Shown here: one piece after another, positions 54,902-64,000 of the stretch
Numbering within the stretch: the first letter of the stretch is position 1
Layout of the letters: every line of letters begins with the position of its first letter
From: Sinonovacula constricta
Taxonomy: Eukaryota; Mollusca; Bivalvia; Cardiida; Solecurtidae
Direction: 5' to 3'
Assembly (NCBI GenBank): GCA_007844125.1
Contig: CM017571.1
Span: 440,077-504,076 of the forward strand
DNA: 64,000 bases
Made by a program: the position numbers and the translations under genes
Notes under the pieces: generated by a model
Seen by the model: only the letters and a program-made list of their open reading frames with translations
What the model was told of the DNA's origin: nothing
Databases searched by the model: none

Positions 54902-55252
54902 AGGTTGTGCAGTTCGGGAATATGGGCATTATTTTTTACATGAACGCATAGTCTTAGAACATTACCTATTTGTTAGACAGTACGGTACAAATTGCGAAAA
55001 AAATATAAATGTTCAGTCTATCCGATGCTATAAATAAACACGATGGTAGAGGTATCGATTCTTTTGTGAATTACCCGGATGACGGCATTACGTGATCTAT
55101 TAAATAACGTGTCACGTGGTTTTCTCAGTTTAAAAATAGCTCTCTGCAGCGTGACTCAGATAAGAAATAACTGCTTGCAATGACTAGTGGGAATTTATGC
55201 TTGATTGTTCACACAGACCAAGAACATCAATGAACACCATTTTGCCGAAGCT

Positions 55253-55971
55253 TTTAGTTCAAACATATTCATTCTCATATTTTACAATACATTTGCGGTA
55301 CACAAACACAGGATATACATACAAGTAGAAAGAGGATTTGAACGAAAGCAAAGCTTATAATGTTCATTTCCTTAGATCAATATACAAGACAACATGTGAA
55401 TAGAGTGGCTGTATACTTTTGCAAGAAAATATAAGTACTAGGCGTTCGAATAAAATTTCAATTTACACTTTTAGACAAATATAAATATACTTAATTTAAA
55501 TGAGAGAAGTATGCAGGTATAAAGAGTTTACACTTAAATGAGATGGAGAGGGGGAGAGAGGGGCTAGAGAAAGAGGGTGAGAGAGAGACAGAGAGAAAGA
55601 GAAAGAGAGAGAGAGAGAGACGGAGGGGTCTACGGTGTCTACTGGTTGATATCGTACACTTCAAATCTTTAAGGATCAGAAATATTGTATTTCTGACCAG
55701 TATGAAAAATAGAATAGTTTTGACTAAGGGTCATGTTAACATTACCAAATAAAAGTGTATCGACATTGACGTTGTAGTTTTCCAATGATTTGAACATAGC
55801 TAGCCTTTGTTGGGAGTATAATGGCATTCGGCAAAGAAGTGTTGGTTAGTTTCTACACTACCACATCTACACAGTGGATTTGGTACAACTCCCTTACGAA
55901 AGAGGTGGTGTTTTAGTGAACTACATTCTGTTTGTAGCCGTGAGTGTAAAATATGAGCTCGTCTATTTCTT
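55253..55971 (-). mobile_element. 5'-truncated non-LTR retrotransposon
   Basis: The insert in the TTAA-MITE reads as the 3' part of a LINE on the minus strand. It has the end of a reverse transcriptase polyprotein, then about 400 bp of untranslated sequence containing a GA microsatellite (55540-55625). GCCGAAGCTT and GCAGAAGCTT on the two sides look like a target duplication of about 10 bp. I see no long poly(A). Confidence 0.75.
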
Positions 55972-55975
55972 GCAG
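55655..55975 (-). pseudogene. LINE ORF2 C-terminal fragment
   Basis: From 55975 leftward the minus strand reads RRAHILHSRLQTECSSLKHH, then LFRKGVVPNPLCRCGSVETN and QHFFAECHYTP before a stop at 55800-55802. The pattern LCRCGxxE...HFFxxC is the conserved Cys/His region that follows the reverse transcriptase domain in several LINE clades. After a frame change it continues with LLFGNVNMTLSQNYSIFHTG and QKY, then RFEV, also typical of such C termini. Stop and frame changes show it is dead. The clade cannot be fixed from this piece. Confidence 0.8.
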
Positions 55976-56049
55976 AAGCTTATCAAGTAACAATGACTTA
56001 TTTGGTTATTATAATAAAGTTGGTACAAACTGCCTGATACTACCATTAA

Positions 56050-56435
56050 GAATAATTTGAACAGGGGTATGAATAAAAAAAAAGAAGTCGAATTTGTCTT
56101 AAAAGGAAAAATTCTCTATGATGGCTTCACCTTGTCTTGTTGTAGCAGCAACTAACAAGAAATCTTTATGAAGGCAACGCTGAAACACTTTCTAGTGTAT
56201 CAAATATAACAACGGCAGCTTATAAACAAATGTCCATCTAAACCCCGTTTTAAGACACGTCAACCAACATATGATCACGTATTTTCGCCTTTCTTGCTTT
56301 AGTCGGCTATAATCCAATAACGACACTGTAACATATGTTGCTTGTTCACATAAATATAATATGATGCCAATCTTAAGCGTTTTATAGTCTTTTTATGCGG
56401 TTGTCAACATGTTTCTCAATCAGAAACCCTCGGAC
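56050..56435. other. No recognised feature
   Basis: Spacer. Confidence 0.3.
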
Positions 56436-56694
56436 AGAGAATACTTGTGCAAGTTGGGAAATATATGGCAATTCTTCAAAGCTGAAGCAGTTGGTGACGT
56501 TATTGGACCATTCGGTAATGTCCGTAACATGCTCGGCACTGTCCGGAAAGGCAATGGACCTCTGGTTAAAGTTAGACATGTATGGCAGTCTTAAAGAGAT
56601 TAAACATTTAGTGATCTTTGTGAGACCATTCGGTAATGTCCGTTACTTGCTTGGAACTTTCGAAAACGAGAATGAACCGCTGGTAAAGTTTTAA
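56436..56694 (+). repeat. Two tandem units of about 118 bp with coding-like character
   Basis: GACCATTCGGTAATGTCCGT occurs at 56506 and 56624. Around it both units have a TATGGCA start and a CTGGTAAAGTT-like end. Read in the appropriate frame each unit gives a PFGNVRxxLGT...PLVK peptide: IGPFGNVRNMLGTVRKGNGP and VRPFGNVRYLLGTFENENEP. The two units are in different frames, so no single protein covers both. I do not recognise it. Confidence 0.65.
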
Positions 56695-56704
56695 GGCCTT
56701 GATG

Positions 56705-57087
56705 AAGCGGACAGGACAGTCCGGGACAATCATCCCTCGGATGTATCTGGTGCAATAATACTTAATGAAATCACGATCGTTTTGTTCGCCGGAAGTCGGA
56801 AGAAGACTATGCCTAAAATGTAGTTCGCACAAAACATAAACACTGCCATCGTTCGACAACTGCGTGTCTGCTGCGCTGGGTAAATTAAAATCGGATGATT
56901 TAAATTTGAAGCCGTCACAAATTGAAGTTTTACTGGCATCGTAATGTAGTTAGCTGTCACCCGAGCTGCCATATTTGTTTTGACGTCTGTCTCAAAAGAA
57001 GTCCCAATTAGATAGATGGCCGAGGTGATCCGACTACCTACATACATCCGAGAGATGATTCGTGAATTATCCGAGGTGTTCCGATTG
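56705..57087 (+). mobile_element. MULE-MITE, 5' end truncated
   Basis: The first about 30 bases are missing (begins near AGTCCGGGACAATCATCCCT), but the body and the right end CCGAGGTGTTCCGATTG are complete. SINE-A sequence starts at the next base. Confidence 0.88.
56846..56944 (+). pseudogene. Captured helicase-like fragment
   Basis: The initiator is lost. The frame reads SFDNCVSAALGKLKSDDLNL, then KPSQIEVLLAS and stops. It lies close to the family consensus. Confidence 0.48.
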
Positions 57088-57297
57088 ATAGCTCCCTCGC
57101 TAACTCTAAAGTAACTATAAGGGAAGTTCCACGACTGGTTGGCCCGGTGTCAGTATAATGTGACTGGGTGTGGTATCATGTCAGATGTTCACGGCATGCT
57201 ATACACAGTGTAAGCAGCACTATATCTGCTTCAAGTGAACAGCGTCTCCAATTAACAGAAATACTGTTGGTGGGACGATAAACCCAATTAACATAAC
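57088..57297 (+). repeat. SINE-A 3' part, joined to a MULE-MITE
   Basis: It begins at ATAGCTCCCTCGCTAACTC directly after the transposon terminus and runs to an AAACCCAATTAACATAACA tail. The head is not found on the other side of the MULE-MITE. Confidence 0.85.
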
Positions 57298-58397
57298 ATT
57301 ACAAACAACAACAAAACAAGTAGGACATGCTACCAGTACAACAAATGTGGTGAATATTCATAACTGACATTTTTGAATTGTGTTGATCTGTGGTTTTATA
57401 TGGAGAGCTCTTAGCGACATGAAGTTTTATTTGTCAATGTGAGTTTTATGGCCACTTGTAATGGCCACATGAGAAGTAGATTATAAATACAACTTCGAGT
57501 CAATCAGTGTCGTTGTTAATGAGCTGGTGATTTATTGGTTGTCATTTTAAGCATTCCCTGACTTTTAGTATTGCTTTGACATGTGCCATGCATGACATTT
57601 CAAAACCTCGTGTACGTGTGCATGATGTTGTGTAATTGTCGTAAATTGTTGCTGTTGTTGTAAAAGTTGGTGTCTTTGTTGTTGCGAGTGTTGCTGCTGT
57701 TAGTGTAGATTGTGGCTGATTCGGTGGTGGTGGTCTCGGCGCTTGTAGTGAATTCGGTTGTGCATCGGGCGGTGGTAGTAAAAGCAGTTGTGGCTGTTTA
57801 GGTGGCGGTGCTGGTGGTCGTTTTGGTGGTGCTTGGTTGGTAATGGTGTTAGCACAAGTGGTAGTATAGAACATGCATGTGGTGATGATGCCTATGCCAC
57901 TGAATGTGGTTGTGCTGGCATGCTGCTGGTGGGGGGCGATGTTGGAGATAATGTATATATCGGCGTAATGTACAATAAGGTCGTGATATGCTTTCTACGC
58001 TTGTCTGAGTAAAACATCATACATGCATGTCATTTAGTCAAGAGTTGGGCTTTTTTAAATTTAGCATTACAAACATTACCCATGTTTTAATATCCAATGT
58101 TATAGCTTGACTAATAGAGAATTTACCTTCATTGTTATCTTATGGAGCAATCGCAAATTTACGCTCAATAACTTTGGACTTAAACAGGATTATGTTAAGA
58201 TGTGTTCAAGATTTAAAACGATAGACTAGTTATTACAATTAACTGGGTTAATTCTCAATTTTAGTATGTATTTTGCCTTCAAGTTTTACTGAATCGTGTG
58301 GCGTACATTAGGGAAAAGCTATGTAGTAATTTTAATTGAAGTCTATTTTTTATTAAACATTAAAGAGCATGATTGGACCAATAACTGTTCAACAATA
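57298..58397. other. Spacer with G/T-rich low-complexity region
   Basis: From about 57640 to 57880 the plus strand is rich in TTGTTG, GGTGGTGG and GCTGGTGG. On the minus strand it reads as a Pro/Thr-rich frame (57542-57874). Composition alone explains it. No gene recognised. Confidence 0.45.
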
Positions 58398-58772
58398 AAC
58401 GAGATATCCGACAATTTGGACCAAAATATTTTCATTAAACATCTTAATAAACCATTGTCACTTGAACAGATCTCGCAAAATGTTGTTTATTGATGTCTTA
58501 CACCAGTATTATAAGTGAACCATAACGCCACACTCGTCATTACAAACATGGATTTCCTATCTGAACCACGCTTCATAGTTGGATATTTTAACTAAGAAAA
58601 CCACGTGACCATTTATTTTTCAGTTCATCCACGTCATCCGCAGTGACGTCGATGTCTATTTTTTTTTTTTTGCTGGAATCGCAAGCAATTAAATTATGTG
58701 CAAACATCCCAAACAGAGGTCGGATATTGTTAAATATAATAGATATAGACAAACTGTCGAGTAACAGCTTTA
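58398..58772 (+). mobile_element. TTAA-MITE copy
   Basis: Left GAGATATCCGACAATTTGGA, right AAACTGTCGAGTAACAGCTT with TAAA. The body has TTGATGTCTTACACC, TTTCCTATCTGAACCACGCT, CCACGTGACC and a GTGACGTCGATGTC block followed by a T run. Confidence 0.8.
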
Positions 58773-58898
58773 AATTGCAAGGAGATGCTGGTTTGGATGT
58801 TTTACTCTGTATTACAAAACATGCGCCTGAAACGAGAAAAAAATAGTTCTAACTCATTATTTTTCGGTGAGTTGCGACATCAGTATCACTCTTTTTAA

Positions 58899-59691
58899 GG
58901 TGATATACGACAATGTGCCTATATCTAATACATGTAACAACATCTTACCCATGCTCTGGGGTATTTATGTATAATTCCTGCGAAAACTTATACTTCAGTT
59001 TATATATGTTATATTGTCTCAACTATAGACGGTACAAATGGAGAAGTACGCTTCAAATATCCACTATTTCCAAATCTATAAATACACTGTACGTAAGATA
59101 GGATTTGCCAAATATAGATACCGACGACAGAGCTGATTACCCGGATGATCATGTATCGCGACCCCAAAATAGCGATCACGTGGTTTTCTTTGTTTAAAAA
59201 TAGTTAACCCTGCAGCGTGCCTCAGATAGGAAATACATGTTTGCCATAGGCGTATCTAGGCATGATATGATGTGTACGCATGGCAGCTAGGGGTAACTGG
59301 GGGCATACTCACCCGGAAAATTTGTATTTCTAGATGTAACGTGGAGGCAATACGGAATTTGCATTTATATACATAGATACTACCAAGTTGAGATCGTTAT
59401 GACGACGAAATTATCTGAGAAGTTCTAATTTGAAATACTTGAATAATGGTTTATATTAGGGTACGATTTTCATTGCAGATTGAATCTTTTTTATGTTTTC
59501 ATGCTTTGATGACAATGTGTACGCAGCTGCGTATTCTGCATATTGTTAGCTACACGCCTGTTTGCAATAAGTGGAGATTCGTGCTTCTACGGCATAAATG
59601 AACAGCATTATTCAGAACTTTTTCAAATAACAATGACTTCTTTGGTTATTTGAGAAATAAATGGTTGCTCCAAACCTTTGGATACCACCTT
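58899..59691 (-). mobile_element. TTAA-MITE interrupted by a short TIR element
   Basis: TTAA at 58895-58898 and 59692-59695. Left end GGTGATATACGACAATGTGC, right end GCTCCAAACCTTTGGATACC with ACCT. The GTTTGC after TAGGAAATACAT is split at 59244 by a 314-bp insert and resumes at 59559. Confidence 0.85.
59245..59558. mobile_element. Short TIR element within a TTAA-MITE
   Basis: The ends CATAGGCGTATCTAGGC and GCTACACGCC are related as imperfect inverted repeats (AGGCGTATCTAG against AGGCGTGTAGCT). TGTTTGC is duplicated exactly on both sides (59238-59244 and 59559-59565). GTGTACGCA/ACGCAGCTGCGT sub-terminal motifs occur. The duplication size (7, perhaps 8 with one mismatch) suggests hAT-like. 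Confidence 0.7.
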
Positions 59692-59695
59692 TTAA

Positions 59696-60109
59696 GGCAT
59701 TTTTTGTCATATGTTATGTCTATATAGCTATTGCAAGCGTACTGTTTGGTGTTCGTTATGTCCTTTTGAATTTAATGGTGCAAATCAGCTAAGAAACTTT
59801 GAAGAAGCATGTATGCCGTATATGTTGCATTGTTAGTTTACATCTTAGCTGTTTATAAAACATGAGACATGTGAATCCCACAAAAATCTAAAATGCATTA
59901 AACACCTGTATAGGTTTATGTGGTTTTTATGATTATTACAAAACATATCTTTTGATCTAAAGACATGCAGTCACGAACGCAAATATCAAAATACTGCAGT
60001 ATTTTACTAGACACTGTAACAAAGTATGAAACTTGTATACACCACGTTAAAGGTGATATCTGAGGTTTCACCTCAGTAACATACAAATTTGTTTGTTTGA
60101 TGTTGTGTT
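59696..60109. other. No recognised feature
   Basis: Spacer. Confidence 0.3.
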
Positions 60110-60218
60110 TTTTAGCAAGGGAGCTATAACACTAGCATTTGAACGACTTTGGTATGTCGCGGCCCGGGATAGAACCCGGGGCGTCCCATACCTGGAGCCG
60201 ACGTTCTACCGATTGCTT
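60110..60218 (-). repeat. SINE-A head fragment
   Basis: TAGCAAGGGAGCTATAACAC, GTATGTCGCGGCCCGGGATA and CTGGAGCCGACGTTCTACCG on the plus strand are the linker and head in reverse. Core and tail are missing. Confidence 0.8.
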
Positions 60219-60237
60219 TGGTTGTTTGTTACATCGA

Positions 60238-60402
60238 ACTGATACAGTTATGGTCATATTGGCGACGTCCAGCTAATTATTGGTGGAGAAACACACCAGA
60301 ATTATGTCTGGGTAGAACCACTGGCGCACCGCTGGTGAGCTGGAAACACTCCCCACACAAAACAACACTCTCGCCCCGACTGGGACTCGATACACATTTG
60401 TT
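60238..60402 (-). repeat. SINE-C variant copy, head truncated
   Basis: ACAGTTATGGTCATATTGGC, GTCTGGGTAGAACCACTGGC, GCGCACCGCTGGTGAGCTGG and CCGACTGGGACTCGATACAC match the 28.5-kb subfamily. It follows the SINE-A fragment after 20 bases. Confidence 0.75.
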
Positions 60403-61347
60403 ATATCATTAATATGCTAATTGTCTTTGAGTATCTGGAAATAATATCACAGAAACAGTTTTGCTTTTAAGTAAAAGAAGACGATTTTATCAAAATTTAT
60501 CACAATAAATGATGAGATGATGTACTCAGTTTGATTTTTTATCATTGTTTAATCTTTCTTAGACGTAACGGTGATTTCTGTCGAATACAGGTCAAAATCT
60601 GACTGAAGCCTTTTGTTTCTTCTTTGACAAAAGTTAACGACCGATTTTTTTTATATAACACTACATATATTTACTGACAGAGAAAAACAACAACAACAGG
60701 ATAATATTATAAACTTATCAAAGTGTTTGAGAATACGCTGTTCAAAGGTCCTGGTGGCTGGTTCTGATGTTGTTTGCTTAGTATGCAGAATACGATTCAC
60801 CTCCACTGAAATCTTATTTGTATTGTTGTTAGGCACCATTCACATATATCTCAATCATTAACAATTAACTTTTAAGACAGAATTTTCAAGTTCACCATAA
60901 ACGTTTTTGATATCATAGTGACTCAAAAGTTTCGGTTATCATCTTTTAATATTTATAAGAAAGAGGCCAAGTTTTAGGTCAGTATTCGCCAACCGTTCTT
61001 AAGCCTAAACCATGACTTATACCCCTGTCAGTATTTTCATACCAACAGAAATAAGCTTATTTTTGAAGTTTCAATATTATTTTAAGTCTGAAAGTAGCAA
61101 AGTTAAAGTGTCGTGCAAAAATACAGACACGCAGCTAAATACATTATGAAGATATTGTGAATTGAAATTCATGACTTGAGCAATTCTTACTTAGGAATGA
61201 TTGGTGAATTAAGGCCTTAGGCAAAGTATGGATATGGCGGAATATTCCTAATAATATAAAGTATTACGTCAATATTGGGCAAGTTAGTGTTCTTTATTTG
61301 ACTGGCGTAAATATATTATGTTTATTATTGCATATGTAGTTCATTAC
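60403..61347. other. No recognised feature
   Basis: Very AT-rich spacer. Confidence 0.4.
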
Positions 61348-61836
61348 CTACAGTTTGCCAGTGTATAATACATGCAAACTATCTTACCCCTGTTCCGGGG
61401 TATGTGCATAATTGCTGCATCAACTTCATTAACTAAACGTCGTTAATAACATTGCATCAATTGTTACACAGTTTAGATCTTGAAATATATCGCACACGTA
61501 TTTAATGTCAGTTTTTTTTTCCAAATCTATCAATAAAGTTCATGGGGATTTCAGCTAAAAATAAATATCGACGTCAGAGCTGCTTACCCGGATGATCATG
61601 AAACGGGATTTCACAAGTGGTCACGTGGTTTTCTTAGTTTAAAAATAGCTAACTGTGCAACGTGGCTCGGATAGGAAATACCTTCATGTAATGGCTAGTG
61701 TGGTGTTATGCTTAACGTAAAATATAGATGTAGAGCAGTAATAAACAGCATTTCTTTGAATATTGTCAAGTCACAATAATTTATGTGTTTGCATCAGCGG
61801 ATAAGAATTCGTCTAAACTGTCGGATACCGCCTTGA
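61348..61836 (-). mobile_element. TTAA-MITE copy
   Basis: Left ACCTACAGTTTGCCAGTGTA, right GTCTAAACTGTCGGATACCG with CCTT. Reverse-sense body: AAATATCGACGTCAGAGCTG, GTCACGTGGTTTTCTTAG and GTGGCTCGGATAGGAAATAC. Confidence 0.83.
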
Positions 61837-61854
61837 AGTCGCATAACTCCTTAA

Positions 61855-61994
61855 GGGTGGTACCGACCTTTGGGTATTTTTTTCTCTCTAGCATCCAAAT
61901 AAATGACGGTTGCCTGAAGAGATCCCGAAAAATGCTGTTTATTGATGTCCTACTTCTATGTTAAAAGTGAAGCATCACATTTGTCATTACTTCG
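61855..61994 (+). mobile_element. TTAA-MITE left fragment
   Basis: TTAA at 61851-61854, then GGGTGGTACCGACCTTTGGG to TTGATGTCCTACTTCTATGT and CATTTGTCATTACTT. It is cut where the SINE-C variant starts. Confidence 0.8.
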
Positions 61995-62205
61995 CACCGA
62001 CACAATTATGGTCATTTTGGCGACATCCAGCTAATTACAGATGGATGAAGACGTCAGATCTATGTCTGGGTAGAACCACCGACTCACCGCAGGTTAGCTG
62101 GAAAAACTCCCCACATGAAAGTTCTTGACCTGACCGGGACTCGAACCCACGCGGTGAGGGGTTTACAAGTCGGCGATTCTAACCGCTCGCCCACTGGGGA
62201 CCCGA
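61995..62205 (-). repeat. SINE-C variant copy
   Basis: ACAATTATGGTCATTTTGGC, GTCTGGGTAGAACCACCGAC, GACCGGGACTCGAACCCACG and ACCGCTCGCCCACTGGGGAC on the plus strand. It is nearly complete. Confidence 0.8.
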
Positions 62206-62846
62206 AATCGTTTGAAAACAACATGTTTGTACATAATCAAGTAATAAGATATTTTAATCCATTATTTATGGCGGTTAAACAAAGATGTTTTGCGCATAAA
62301 AAAAACAACACATTTTAACTAACCGTGACCAGGTCGGAATCTAGAAATTATCTAAGTGTATTTTGTCTGCTGCCATTACGGATATACATTTACTAATGTT
62401 TTCAGTTTACAGTTGCCCAATCTGTTGATTGCTATTTGATATTATACAGCCAAACACAAACAACAACACTCTTTTCAAGAAAATGGAAACATAACACCAA
62501 AACTAGTAGCTAATCAAATTAAATCACGTCAACACCAATTGACAATTAATAATATGATTTAGCAACAGGTACATGATAAAAGCGATAAAATATTTCAATG
62601 AAAATTGCGCTTGCTTTGATGAGGAGAAAAAAAAAGCCTTTTGATGTTTCATCAGAAGTTTGATAAAAATAATGATCTCCAAAAAAATCATTCAAACCAA
62701 AATGGCGTGAGTAATGTTACCTATGAGATGTATTCTTTCATATAGTTTGATTTGACAAGAGAGTGACAACTTAACGATGAAAAAAGAAGAAACTGTCTAA
62801 CTTTGAGGTACTGTTTAAATCTTCCTAATTTAAACTAAAACATAAG
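62206..62846. other. No recognised feature
   Basis: AT-rich spacer. Confidence 0.35.
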
Positions 62847-62942
62847 ACCGGACCTGGTAGCGCAATCGGTAGAGCGTCGGCCCCAGGTACGGGAGGCCCC
62901 GGATTCGAACCCGGGCCGCGACATACCAAAGTATTTTCAAAT
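62847..62942 (+). repeat. SINE-A head only
   Basis: The tRNA-like head is complete (GACCTGGTAGCGCAATCGG, then GTCGGCCCCAGGTACGGGAG, B box GGATTCGAACCC and GGGCCGCGACATACCAAAG), but the rest of the SINE is absent. A tRNA finder might flag it. The stems do not form a convincing cloverleaf. Confidence 0.82.
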
Positions 62943-63075
62943 CAATTTGGCTATGCAAATGTACCCACGAACGCAAACTGATGGCAATATATAAATAGAT
63001 TACCTGTTAATGTAAATACGTAGCTTAATGATATGAACAAGCTTACATGACATGCAGAACGTGAATTTTTTTTTT

Positions 63076-63268
63076 AAAATGGTACCGACAGTTTGGACCA
63101 GATTTTTCTTTCAATAAGAAATATTTTTTCTTACCTTAAAAGATCACAAGAAATGCTGTTTAATGGTGTCCTACATCTATGTGAAAAAAAGAAGCATAAC
63201 TCCTTACCAGTCATCACAACAACGAATTTCCTGTCCTAGCCACGCTGCAATTTTAGCTATTTAAAACG
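63076..63268 (+). mobile_element. TTAA-MITE left half
   Basis: AATGGTACCGACAGTTTGGACC, TGTCCTACATCTATGTG and CTAGCCACGCTGCAATTTTA. It ends where a reverse-oriented copy starts. Confidence 0.75.
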
Positions 63269-63752
63269 TGGTATTTGCCTAAGTCAAATGTACGTAGGAA
63301 TATTTCCCCACTGTCTGGGGGAATTTAGGTATAATTTCTGCATAAACTCATACTTAAGTATCAGTAAAGACGATTTTGAGCAATTCTTATATTGTAAACT
63401 AATATAATTATATTGCGCCAAAAACACTCTGAATACTTTTTCCGCCCAAATCTATAAATAAGCACGATAGTGATCTCTTCTAAAAATAGATATCGACGTC
63501 AGAGCGGACTACCTGAATGACGATGTAACTCGTTCTCAAAAGTAACTTGTCACGTGTTTTTCTTAGTTTAAAAATAGCTATCTCTGCATCGTGGCTCAGA
63601 TAGGAAATACTTGCTTTCAATGAACGGTGAAGATTTATGCTTCGCTTTTCACAAAGATCTAGGGCATCAGTGAATATTATTTTGCAGGACCTTTTCAGGT
63701 CTTTGGTTATTTGAGAAAATAATCTTTGGTTCAATTTGACGGACATCACCTT
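63269..63752 (-). mobile_element. TTAA-MITE copy
   Basis: Left CGTGGTATTTGCC and right GGTTCAATTTGACGGACATC with ACCTTAA. Body in reverse: ATAAATAAGCACGATAGTGA, ATAGATATCGACGTCAGAGC, GTCACGTG and CGTGGCTCAGATAGGAAATA. Confidence 0.83.
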
Positions 63753-63755
63753 AAA

Positions 63756-64000
63756 ACCCAAAATTATCCGAATAATCAGCTATGATGTCGTTATCTATTT
63801 TTCTTTGAAATCCCCATCGTGCTTATTTATAGATTTAAAAAAATCTTGGACATTTAAAGCAATACATTCCATGGTTTTCAATGTGCTGGTATTACTTTAA
63901 TGTTTTGAACAGTCTGTACTTAAACTTAAGTATACGTTCATGTAGCAATTAGACAGAATTCCTCCAGAACAGTGGTAAGACTGGTGGATACCGCCTCTAA
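63756..64000 (+). mobile_element. TTAA-MITE right half, reaching the window end
   Basis: ATTATCCGAATAATCAGCTA, TGATGTCGTTATCTATTTTT, TTATTTATAGATTTAAAA and GGTGGATACCGCC with TCTAA. The terminal TAA may be part of the TTAA target at the edge of the window. Confidence 0.75.

Larger units (their letters stand above)
54902..56045 (-). mobile_element. TTAA-MITE interrupted by a LINE fragment
   Basis: TTAA at 54898-54901 and 56046-56049. Left AGGTTGTGCAGTTCGGGAAT, right GTTGGTACAAACTGCCTGAT. The family body is continuous to about 55252 (CATTTTGCCGAAGCTT) and resumes at about 55972 (GCAGAAGCTTATCAAGTAAC). Confidence 0.88.

Noticed and set aside
57542..57874. Proline/threonine-rich open frame
   Set aside because: The composition follows from a G/T-rich low-complexity stretch, with no domain and no support from neighbours.
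62847..62930. Candidate tRNA gene
   Set aside because: The A and B boxes are good, but the acceptor and anticodon stems do not pair properly and the same sequence is the head of SINE-A copies.

Overview
The window is a gene-poor stretch of a eukaryotic nuclear genome. It is AT-rich and intergenic in character. Dispersed tRNA-headed SINEs, many small DNA transposons, long triplet microsatellites and tandem minisatellites, with no long open frames, suggest an invertebrate animal. A bivalve or other mollusc is my best guess, from the style of the repeats rather than from any diagnostic gene. I found no intact protein-coding gene, no rRNA and no credible functional tRNA. Almost every longer open frame lies in a repeat or looks like chance.

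Layout. (1) 0-10 kb: SINE copies of three families, a decayed gene fragment resembling a CD225/dispanin protein (about 0.9-1.4 kb, minus strand), a compound ATC-triplet block with a triplicated 189-bp unit (4.07-4.72 kb) and a 134-bp palindrome (8.6 kb). (2) 9.6-19 kb: a pair of tRNA-like repeats, SINEs, a 13-unit 46/47-bp minisatellite (15.76-16.37 kb) and a probable LINE 3' end with a TAA-repeat tail. (3) 19.7-23.3 kb: Mutator-like miniature transposons with 9-10 bp target duplications, one nested in another, carrying fragments that resemble the start of a RecQ-type helicase. (4) 23-38 kb: largely unannotated DNA with SINEs, a hAT-like element with an 8-bp duplication, TTAA-flanked miniature elements and a Mutator-like element inserted into one of them. 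(5) 38-48 kb: dense TTAA elements, a 183-bp palindrome at 39.9-40.1 kb and SINEs. (6) 48-54.5 kb: full-length SINE-B with a CCCAT tail, the second CD225-like copy and a 21-unit 65-bp minisatellite. (7) 54.5-64 kb: further TTAA elements interrupted by a LINE fragment and a short TIR element, a duplicated 118-bp unit and a 5'-truncated Mutator-like element.

Family names are mine. SINE-A has a GACCTGGTAGCGCAATCGG head and an AAACCCAA(C/T)AAACAAA tail. SINE-B has an (ATCCC)n tail. SINE-C has a GGGGCGCCC head and a GGTCGCTGCAAT 3' part. TTAA-MITE has AGGTGGTATCCGACAGTTTG termini beside TTAA. MULE-MITE has CAATCGGAACTCCTCGG termini and 9-10 bp duplications. About 22 TTAA-MITE pieces make up roughly 13% of the window by my hand count.

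The most interesting signal is the MULE-MITE family. Six copies keep remnants of a short sense frame with a helicase-like LKPPQ motif. An element nested in one copy carries a second, different helicase fragment with a Walker A-like LPTGFNKS motif. This resembles gene-fragment capture by Pack-MULEs. All coordinates and alignments were made by eye; no database search was run.
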